Below the pieces are notes generated by a model that saw only the letters and a list, made by a program, of their open reading frames with translations, was not told the DNA's origin and did no database searches. Source: Pseudoalteromonas sp. XI10 (GTDB taxonomy: Bacteria; Pseudomonadota; Gammaproteobacteria; Enterobacterales; Alteromonadaceae). From it: 64,000 nt of DNA. Position numbers and translations under genes: made by a program. The DNA is taken from contig NZ_LOPY01000052.1 in NCBI RefSeq assembly GCF_001469895.1, forward strand, positions 1 to 64,000. The letters are read 5' to 3'. Positions 26,865-33,649 of this stretch are shown here, piece after piece (positions within the stretch are counted from its first letter, which is position 1; each line of letters opens with the position of its first letter).

Positions 26865-26934
26865 TATTAAGATGGGAATCGAACCCATGACCGACGAAAT
26901 CATTTCGCTGCTCTACCTCTGAGCTACATTAATA
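26865..26934 (-). tRNA. tRNA-like RNA 1, degenerate cloverleaf
   Basis: On the minus strand: acceptor TATTAA (26934-26929) pairs with TTAATA (26870-26865), with a bulged T and then G-C. The D-arm is GCTC/GAGC with loop AGAGGTA. The T-arm is ATGGG-TTCGATT-CCCAT (26888-26872). The variable region is 5 nt. The anticodon arm GCGAA/TTCGT closes a 5-nt loop (ATGAT); a forced 7-nt loop would show TGA with A at position 33. It ends exactly where tRNA-like RNA 2 begins. Both share the shortened loop, so this is a consistent design and not random decay. Confidence 0.75.
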
Positions 26935-26939
26935 GTTTT

Positions 26940-27010
26940 GTGATTAGGCATACGTGTTCACAGTGTGTCACGCACCAGGGTGATATTTGAATCACTCCTA
27001 ATTAATCACA
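26940..27010 (-). ncRNA. Closed-stem RNA at the 5' end of the rtc operon
   Basis: TGTGATTA (27010-27003) pairs perfectly with TAATCACA (26947-26940), closing a 71-nt segment. Inside is GTGAT/ATCAC around TCAAAT, with the T-loop-like string TTCAAAT that also occurs in tRNA-like RNA 2. A second region rich in GTG/CAC repeats can fold on itself. The segment begins at the start site predicted from the sigma-54 promoter (27009-27010). It has no D-arm, so it is not a canonical tRNA. A Y-RNA-like role is possible, but no Ro60/Rsr gene is nearby. Confidence 0.5.
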
Positions 27011-27019
27011 CTTCTCTAT

Positions 27020-27035
27020 TCCAAGAGCTGTGCCA
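27020..27035 (-). promoter_or_regulatory. Sigma-54 promoter of the RNA-repair operon
   Basis: On the minus strand TGGCAC (27035-27030), five bases, then TTGGA (27024-27020), close to TGGCAC-N5-TTGCW. The -12 position at 27021 predicts transcription from about 27009-27010. It lies between divergent rtcR and the operon, exactly where RtcR-activated promoters occur. RtcR activator sites should lie in 27036-27180; I could not identify them. Confidence 0.82.
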
Positions 27036-27184
27036 CAACTAAAAAAGAGTGTTTTTTATTTTTTAAAACAATGATTTTTATGCTTTTTATTCTGTTTTTG
27101 TAGTTTGTGCTGTGTGATGAGGCACTTGACGATAGTGTTATTTGGTATTTAAATAGATATGGTTTCTATCTATAAGGATATATT

Positions 27185-28777
27185 TTGAAAAGTACGATTG
27201 TGGTGAGTATTCTCGGAACTCAATTAGACTATGTGGGTAAGCGCGTAGACCGTTGGGCAAGATGGCGACCCAATGTCAGTTTATGTAGTCAAGAAGAGTT
27301 CATCGTTAATAAGCTGTATATGATGCATGACACTCATAGCTCGCGTTTAGCGAATAATGTTGCAGTAGATATTGAGTCGATTTCCCCAGAAACCACGGTA
27401 TGCCTTGAAAATATTAACTTTATAGACCCTTGGGATTTTGAAGAGGTTTACGCCAAGCTTTATGATTGGTGTCATCAACAGCGTTTTGATACTGATCAGC
27501 ACGATTACTTTTTTCATATCACGACTGGCACTCATGTTGTGCAGATATGTATTTTCTTATTAACCGAGAGTGGTCATTTTCCTGGGCGTTTAATTCAAAC
27601 ATCACCCGATAAGCATAATCAAAATAAAGCGACAGGTAAGATTCAAATTATTGACTTGGACTTATCTAAGTATGATCAACTTGCCACTCGTTTTGATAAA
27701 GAGCATTTAGAAGGTAATGCATTTTTAAAAGGCGGTATTCAAACTAAAAACAGTGCATTCAATAAGTTGATTGCGCAGATTGAAGTTGTGGCTATTCGTT
27801 CAGATGATCCTATGCTTCTGACGGGCCCTACGGGAGCTGGTAAAAGCCAGTTGGCAACGAGAATTTATAAACTGAAAAAGAAGCGCGCCATTTTAAAAGG
27901 TGAGCTTGTGTCGGTTAACTGCGCCACGTTACGTGGTGAAAATGCCATGGCTGCTTTGTTTGGCCACACAAAAGGAGCTTTTACAGGTGCTCAAAAAGAG
28001 CGAAGCGGTTACTTACTAACTGCAAATAATGGTGTGCTGTTTTTAGATGAAATTGGCGAGCTTGGTTTAGAAGAACAAGCAATGCTGTTACACGCAATTG
28101 AAAATAAGACCTTTCATCCAGTGGGCAGTGATCAAACTGTTGCGAGTGATTTTCAACTCATAGCTGGCACTAACAAAGATTTAAAAGCCGAAGTCGAAAA
28201 AGGGCTGTTTCGTGAAGATTTATTAGCGCGTATCAATTTGTGGAGCTATCAGTTGCCGGCATTAAAAGACAGAAAAGAAGATATACCAGCCAACATTGAC
28301 TATGAAATGGGTTTATTTGAGCAAAAAAGTGGGCAGCGAATTCAATTCAATAAAGAAGCAAAGCAGCTGTTTGAGCAGTTTGCTATGTCGAAGCGAGCGG
28401 TATGGCGTGGAAACTTTCGTGATTTAAGCTCTGCAATTACTCGTTTATGTACTTTAGCGAGCTCTTCGCGTATCACCGTGAGTGATGTTAATGACGAAAT
28501 CGCACGGTTACAAGACTCATGGCAATCTAATGTGCAACCTAAAGCCTCTAATCGCCTTGTTCACTATTTGTCAGAAGAGCAAATAGCGAATTTAGATCAG
28601 TTTGATATTGCTCAGTTAAATTATGTGCTTAGTATCTGTGAGCAGCATTCAAGCATGGCCTCAGCTGGTCGTGAATTATTTGATGTGAGTCGTACCAAAA
28701 AAGCACAAGCCAATGACTCAACTCGATTACAAAAATACTTACGTAAATTCAATTTAGCATGGTCTGACTTAGCTTAA
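27185..28777 (+). CDS. rtcR: Transcriptional activator RtcR (CARF + sigma-54 AAA+)
   Basis: A 530-residue activator close in length to E. coli RtcR (532). The N-terminal part (1-180) is the CRISPR-associated Rossmann fold (CARF) sensor, with the starting motif VVSILGTQLDYVGKRVDRWARWRP and the FHITTGTHVVQI segment. The AAA+ domain has Walker A GPTGAGKS (214-221), sigma-54 loop GAFTGA (264-269) and LFLDEIGE. A C-terminal HTH region follows. The start is TTG with AAGGAT upstream; alignment with known RtcR N-termini supports it. In enterobacteria damaged tRNA fragments with cyclic-phosphate ends activate RtcR through the CARF domain; the same is inferred here. Divergent from the operon it should control. 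Confidence 0.95.
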   Translation: MKSTIVVSILGTQLDYVGKRVDRWARWRPNVSLCSQEEFIVNKLYMMHDTHSSRLANNVAVDIESISPETTVCLENINFIDPWDFEEVYAKLYDWCHQQRFDTDQHDYFFHITTGTHVVQICIFLLTESGHFPGRLIQTSPDKHNQNKATGKIQIIDLDLSKYDQLATRFDKEHLEGNAFLKGGIQTKNSAFNKLIAQIEVVAIRSDDPMLLTGPTGAGKSQLATRIYKLKKKRAILKGELVSVNCATLRGENAMAALFGHTKGAFTGAQKERSGYLLTANNGVLFLDEIGELGLEEQAMLLHAIENKTFHPVGSDQTVASDFQLIAGTNKDLKAEVEKGLFREDLLARINLWSYQLPALKDRKEDIPANIDYEMGLFEQKSGQRIQFNKEAKQLFEQFAMSKRAVWRGNFRDLSSAITRLCTLASSSRITVSDVNDEIARLQDSWQSNVQPKASNRLVHYLSEEQIANLDQFDIAQLNYVLSICEQHSSMASAGRELFDVSRTKKAQANDSTRLQKYLRKFNLAWSDLA

Positions 28778-28823
28778 ATTATTTGTATATACAAGTTAAA
28801 AGGTAGCTCTTTTAATTAAAAAT

Positions 28824-28852
28824 AAACCCCGCATTGCTGCGGGGTTTTTTGC
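28824..28852. terminator. Bidirectional terminator, rtcR/tricorn
   Basis: AAACCCCGCA at 28824-28833 pairs with TGCGGGGTTT at 28838-28847, with T residues downstream and A residues upstream. It lies between convergent genes. Confidence 0.9.
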
Positions 28853-28873
28853 TTTTTAACAACCAGTTAAGAA

Positions 28874-31800
28874 TTAAAAGTCAGTCGGTGCTGGTGGCAC
28901 GGTGAGTGGCTTTTTCGGGTTGTCTTTTAGCTCTTTTAATAGCTCTTCTACGGCACGTTCAATCGATGGATCTTTACCTTGGTAGATTAGCTCTGGGCGG
29001 TCAACAACCTTGATATCTGGGGTGACACCTTCGTTTTCGATAATCCAGTTGCCATCGTTATCTAAAATGCGGAATGTTGCCGCGATAACTTGGCCGCCAT
29101 CTACTAGGCTTGGGTTACCCGAAATACCAATTAATCCACCCCAAGTACGGGTACCAATAAGCTTACCTAACCCCGCTTGGCGGAAGTAGTAAGGAATAGC
29201 GTCACCGCCAGAACTTGAGTAACCATTGATCAGCATGGCTTTTGGACCATCATGAGCAAATTGTGGTGTTTTCGTTGGCTCAACACCACGGCGCTTCCAG
29301 TAGTTAAGCGGTTTACGAGCAAGCCAGGTGATCATGTGCTCAGGAATAAAGCCACCGCCATTGTATCGGTCATCAATAATCATGGCGTCTTTGGTAGTTT
29401 GCGGCATGTAGTTTTTGAACATGGCGCGGTTACCTTCGTAGGCCGTATTTGGTAAGTGAACATAACCAATACGGCCATTTGATAGCTTATCAACGTAGGC
29501 TGCACGAGAGTTAACCCAGTCTAAATAACGGAGGCCTTGTTCGCTCGCTACAGGCTTAACGGTAACTTGCCATGCACCTTTGCTGCGCGGCTTACTGTTA
29601 AGGACTAGCTCAACTTGCTCACCTTGAGTGTTCTCTAGTAATTCGTAGAAGTTAGCGACGTCTTTTACTGAGCGGCCATTTACGGCAATGATGTAGTCGC
29701 CGTTATGTGCTTTTACCCCTGTTGTGCCAAGTGGTGAGCGGAAGTCTTCATGCCAGTTTTCACCTTGGAAGATTTGCTCAATTTTTACGTATCCTGATGG
29801 ATCGCTGGCAAGTTTTGCACCCAATAAGCCGTGCTTTTTACGCTCTGCTTTTGGCATATCACCCGACTGCACATAAATGTGGCCTGAGTTAATTTCACCT
29901 GCGATTTCACTGAGAATGTAATCTAGGTCACTACGGTGTGAGATAGCATCAGCCATAGGTTGATACTTGGCTAAAATTGCGTCCCAATCTTGGCCGTGAT
30001 GGTTTTCATCGTAGAACCAATCACGTAATGTACGCCAGCCTTCAACATACATTTGCTGCCATTCAATTTGTGGCTCAATTTTTAAGGTCATGTTACTAAG
30101 ATCAAGCTTATTCGCTGCTAGGTCTTGTTTTGCTTTAGGCTCAATTAAGCTGTAATCGTTACCCGCATGTACTAACAGATGTTCACCGTTGCTCGAAATA
30201 GTATAACTACGAACCCCTTTAGCCACGGTTTCAAGCTCGCTATCGTGAGCTGTGCCTATCAATTGTAGGCCGCCATTAGCCAGTGTTAGCACGCCACCTT
30301 TTACTGCCGTTAAACCGCGATAATCTCCAGCTGGCGCATTTAAAGCGGTAACGCGCTGCATAAAGTCACTGCTTTGCAGGCTATTTTTCGCTTTCTTGTC
30401 GTCATCTTTTTGTTTATCGCTGACGATCGCTGTTTCGTCACTTTGTAGTGCGATAAGTGGTTTGATGCTGTCATTTACGGCTGCGGCATAAATACGCGTT
30501 GCACGATTAAACATGTAGTCAAACTCGTAGCTGCTGAAGGCTAAGTTAAAGTCGCGCTCAGAACTAAAATACAGGTATTGACCATCAGGAGAGAAAGTTG
30601 GGTTTTGCTCATTGGTCATTTCATCCGTTAAGCGAGTCACTTTCTTTTTATCAACATTGTAGTGCCACAGCGAGGCATAGCGGTTTTCATTGTTTTTCAC
30701 ATAGACAATGTCTTCGCTATTTGGCGACCAAGTATACTGGCGAATGCCTTGTTCATCGTAGATGCTGGTATCAATTTTGTGTTGTTTACCCGATTTTGCA
30801 TCTATCCACCAGAGTGTGTGGTTTTTATCTGCAAATAACAGTTTTGAGCTATCTGGTGACCAAATTGGTGTAAAACGCCAAATAGTTCCGTTGCTGGTTA
30901 GCTGCTTGGTGGCATTATTTTTACTGCGGTCTTTTAAGTAAATTTCGTATTCGCCACTTTCATCGCTCATATAAGCAATATAACGGCCATTTGGCGACCA
31001 ACTTGCGTCAATTTCGCGGCCTTTTGCTGTGTAAGATAAGTTACGTGTTGGGCCTTGTTTAACCGGTACGCTAAATAGCTCACCGCGGGCAGTAAAGAGT
31101 GCACGCTTACCATCATGAGAAATCGACATTGAGTCGATAAAGTCACTCACATTTTTTGTGTACGGCATTGCGTATTGACGCACACCAGCAATGTTAATGC
31201 TCAGCTTGCTGCTTTTTTGAGTTTTTGGATCAAAGCGATAAAGGAAACCACCATTTTCATAAACAACAGCATTTGGGCCAGCTGATGGCCACAGTACGTC
31301 AAAGTCTTTATGGTTGGTTAGCTTTTTCGGCTCAGCGCCTTTTTGGTATTGATACAGGTTAAGGGTGTAATCACGGTCAGATACAAAGTAAATGTTGTCG
31401 CCAACCCAGGTTGGTTGCTGATCGGTAGCGCGGTTAGTGGTTAGCTGCTCTGAGGTATTGTTTTTTAGATCGTAAACCCAGACATCTTGTGCACGACCGC
31501 CACGGGTGCGTTTCCAAGTACGAAATTCACGGTCAATTGGCGTGTAAACATATTTACTACCATCTGGCGAAAGCATCCCGCCGCCGGTTTCTGGAATAGC
31601 CAGAGGTTGCTCAAGGCCACCGTCAGCAGGCACCATATATGGACGACCCATACGTTTACCCCACGGTGTGCGGTTAGCACGAAATACCACATTTTTGCCA
31701 TCCGCTGTCCAATCGAGAACACGATAATCAAAACCGCCGCGTGGTGGCATTGGGCCAACATCGTTGTAGTAGGTCAGTTGTTTTAAGCCAGAACCATCGC

Positions 31801-32089
31801 TGTTAATTACATAAATTTGGCGGCTGCCATTGTACTCTGCTGCAAAGGCAATGCGTTTACCGTCAGGTGAAAACTTAGGGAAGGTTTCAAAGCCAATATG
31901 GTCGGTTAAGCGTTTGCTCTCGCCTGTTTGCGTATTAGCAATGTAAATATCACCACCGTAAACAAAGGTAACGTTTTGGTTATGAATATCAGGAAAACGC
32001 AGTAAGCGCGTGTCTTTAGTTTCGTAAGCTGATGCCCAAGGTGCCAGTGTCGCAGCCATGGCCAGTGCCAACGTTGTTAGTTTTTTCAT
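28874..32089 (-). CDS. Exported tricorn-type S41 protease
   Basis: A 1071-residue protease with signal peptide (MKKLTTLALAMAATLAPWASA). The N-terminal 640 residues form beta-propellers of WD/PD40-like repeats (FSPDGKRIAFAAEY, WSPNGRYIAYMSDE, WSPDSSKLLFADK, FSPDGQYLYFSSE). A helical C1-type region follows (RDWFYDENHHGQDWDAILAKY), then a PDZ domain (about 770-860) and the S41 domain, with the nucleophile in NGYSSSGGDAIPYYF and the His in EINSGHIYV. Domain order matches tricorn protease homologues, which degrade peptides to short fragments; periplasmic or secreted location here follows from the signal peptide. Monocistronic. Confidence 0.92.
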   Translation of the reverse strand: MKKLTTLALAMAATLAPWASAYETKDTRLLRFPDIHNQNVTFVYGGDIYIANTQTGESKRLTDHIGFETFPKFSPDGKRIAFAAEYNGSRQIYVINSDGSGLKQLTYYNDVGPMPPRGGFDYRVLDWTADGKNVVFRANRTPWGKRMGRPYMVPADGGLEQPLAIPETGGGMLSPDGSKYVYTPIDREFRTWKRTRGGRAQDVWVYDLKNNTSEQLTTNRATDQQPTWVGDNIYFVSDRDYTLNLYQYQKGAEPKKLTNHKDFDVLWPSAGPNAVVYENGGFLYRFDPKTQKSSKLSINIAGVRQYAMPYTKNVSDFIDSMSISHDGKRALFTARGELFSVPVKQGPTRNLSYTAKGREIDASWSPNGRYIAYMSDESGEYEIYLKDRSKNNATKQLTSNGTIWRFTPIWSPDSSKLLFADKNHTLWWIDAKSGKQHKIDTSIYDEQGIRQYTWSPNSEDIVYVKNNENRYASLWHYNVDKKKVTRLTDEMTNEQNPTFSPDGQYLYFSSERDFNLAFSSYEFDYMFNRATRIYAAAVNDSIKPLIALQSDETAIVSDKQKDDDKKAKNSLQSSDFMQRVTALNAPAGDYRGLTAVKGGVLTLANGGLQLIGTAHDSELETVAKGVRSYTISSNGEHLLVHAGNDYSLIEPKAKQDLAANKLDLSNMTLKIEPQIEWQQMYVEGWRTLRDWFYDENHHGQDWDAILAKYQPMADAISHRSDLDYILSEIAGEINSGHIYVQSGDMPKAERKKHGLLGAKLASDPSGYVKIEQIFQGENWHEDFRSPLGTTGVKAHNGDYIIAVNGRSVKDVANFYELLENTQGEQVELVLNSKPRSKGAWQVTVKPVASEQGLRYLDWVNSRAAYVDKLSNGRIGYVHLPNTAYEGNRAMFKNYMPQTTKDAMIIDDRYNGGGFIPEHMITWLARKPLNYWKRRGVEPTKTPQFAHDGPKAMLINGYSSSGGDAIPYYFRQAGLGKLIGTRTWGGLIGISGNPSLVDGGQVIAATFRILDNDGNWIIENEGVTPDIKVVDRPELIYQGKDPSIERAVEELLKELKDNPKKPLTVPPAPTDF

Positions 32090-32183
32090 GGGATTACATC
32101 CTATATTGGGAACTGTTACATCATAACCATTAAGGCTTAAATAGCGATGCAGTTGCGATGAAAGGTCTGTTACAAAATATGAA

Positions 32184-32215
32184 TAAAAAAAGGTTGGCAG
32201 TAAATGCCAACCTTT
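32184..32215 (-). terminator. Terminator of the znuD-aztD operon
   Basis: AAAGGTTGGCA at 32189-32199 pairs with TGCCAACCTTT at 32205-32215. On the minus strand it is followed by a run of seven T. Confidence 0.88.
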
Positions 32216-32247
32216 GCGAGCTATGTCATACCATAAAACATAACTTC

Positions 32248-33621
32248 TTAGTGGTCGTGATCGTCACTTTCTTCTGCGATACCTAACCAAGTGATGGCGC
32301 TTGGTGCAAAAGTCAGTTCAAGATCACCTTCAATTTCAAGATCTTCGATATGTACTTTTAGTACGTGCTGAGCGATAGGATCAGCAACGTAAACAAACTC
32401 ACTATTTTGTGACACAGTCATGCTGAAGTTCATATCCTCTGGCATTGTTGTTACGTCTTCTTCAGTGATATCTACTTTACCGGCAAGTTCCCAGTGCATG
32501 TGGCCGTCGTGCTCATGGGCTTCAAGCACGTTTAAAAAGCCTAAGCTATCAAGTACTAAAAAGTGCTCACCGCTTGCTGAGAATGAGTAAGATACAGCAC
32601 TTGCGCCTTCATCAAGTTGCCACTCAAGTACTTCCATTTCAGCTTCGCTTGGATTGATACTTACAAAAACACCCGATGCAATTGCAATAAAGCTTTCACT
32701 ACCTTCATGGCCATATAATGTGCCAATACGTGTATCACCTAGAGCATCTATATTGGCGATTTTTTCTGCATGGTATTCATCGTCATGTTGGTGGGCTACC
32801 AGTACACCGTCACCACAGCCAAATGCTACATAATCATGGTTTTGCGCTGCACCGTGTAAGTCAGGGCAGGTAACTTCAAATGTTTGTTCAAGCTCATATT
32901 CACCGTCATGAAGGTGGAAAACACCCACTTGATCCGGCAGGATTTTAGCGTTTGAAGTGCTTTCGCTATCCGCACGGCGCAATGTTGCAACTAGGTGCTC
33001 GCCACGTGGCTCTGCAACACCATGCATATTGATGTCGTACTGAATACCAGCAAGCGTCTCTGTTTCGTTAGCAATGTCGTTATCGGTTAACACTTCTACA
33101 GAGGCAACTGTACCTGCATCGGCATTACCATCGTAAAACACGGCCATTTGGCCATCATGTTTAACGATGTGAGTCGGGCGGCTGCCCGTTGTTAGCTCGT
33201 AGTCACTAAATGCAGGGCCTTGTTTATAATCATGTAAATGCTCGCCATGATCTTCACGCCATAAACCGCCATCGATAAAACCTAAGTAATCTTGGCTGCG
33301 GTTAGCAATAACTGCATAACGGTAGCTTGGTGAAACATTTAGTGAGCTTGACTCATGGATAAGCGAAAACGTTTCTAGTAGTGAGTCGTCATCTAAATCA
33401 AAGATATTCGCTTCGTTGCTATCAGCTGCTAAAACCGCTAAACGGCCCATTGAGTCAATGGTATAACCGTCATCATGATCGTGATCATGGTCATCACCAC
33501 TGTCGTCAGGAACCTCGATAGGGTCTTTCTCAACAATATTTGTTTCTGCGTCACCACATGCGGTGATCAGGGTGCTACTAATTGCCAGTGCCAATAGTTT
33601 TAATCTAAATAAGTGTGTCAT
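32248..33621 (-). CDS. His-rich lipoprotein, AztD-like periplasmic zinc chaperone
   Basis: A 457-residue lipoprotein (lipobox LITAC) with an immediate His/Asp-rich loop (DDHDHDHDD), then beta-propeller blades (LAVLAADSNEANIFDL, VIANRSQDYLGFIDGG, THIVKHDGQMAVFYDG). His residues recur in loops and the protein ends SDDHDH. This fits the zinc metallochaperone AztD family. The start at 33621 has AGGAAAC upstream; a longer frame to 33702 would overlap the receptor gene. It sits 28 nt after the ZnuD-like receptor, so zinc delivery after outer-membrane uptake is the likely role. The family call is from pattern recognition. Confidence 0.78.
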   Translation of the reverse strand: MTHLFRLKLLALAISSTLITACGDAETNIVEKDPIEVPDDSGDDHDHDHDDGYTIDSMGRLAVLAADSNEANIFDLDDDSLLETFSLIHESSSLNVSPSYRYAVIANRSQDYLGFIDGGLWREDHGEHLHDYKQGPAFSDYELTTGSRPTHIVKHDGQMAVFYDGNADAGTVASVEVLTDNDIANETETLAGIQYDINMHGVAEPRGEHLVATLRRADSESTSNAKILPDQVGVFHLHDGEYELEQTFEVTCPDLHGAAQNHDYVAFGCGDGVLVAHQHDDEYHAEKIANIDALGDTRIGTLYGHEGSESFIAIASGVFVSINPSEAEMEVLEWQLDEGASAVSYSFSASGEHFLVLDSLGFLNVLEAHEHDGHMHWELAGKVDITEEDVTTMPEDMNFSMTVSQNSEFVYVADPIAQHVLKVHIEDLEIEGDLELTFAPSAITWLGIAEESDDHDH

Positions 33622-33649
33622 GTAGGTTTCCTTTATTTGTAATTTTGTT

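Noticed and set aside
26794..26934. Two ordinary tRNA genes (Ser-UGA and Trp-CCA)
   Set aside because: Forcing a 7-nt loop breaks the top stem pair and leaves A instead of U at position 33; acceptor stems are imperfect. They are better described as tRNA-like.
26578..27010. Integration hot spot or mobile element at the tRNA-like genes
   Set aside because: No integrase, attachment repeats or phage genes are seen; the RNAs are part of the rtc operon.
30598..31786. Plus-strand reading frames of 90-100 codons
   Set aside because: They are shadows of the tricorn-type protease on the other strand, without start signals or recognisable domains.
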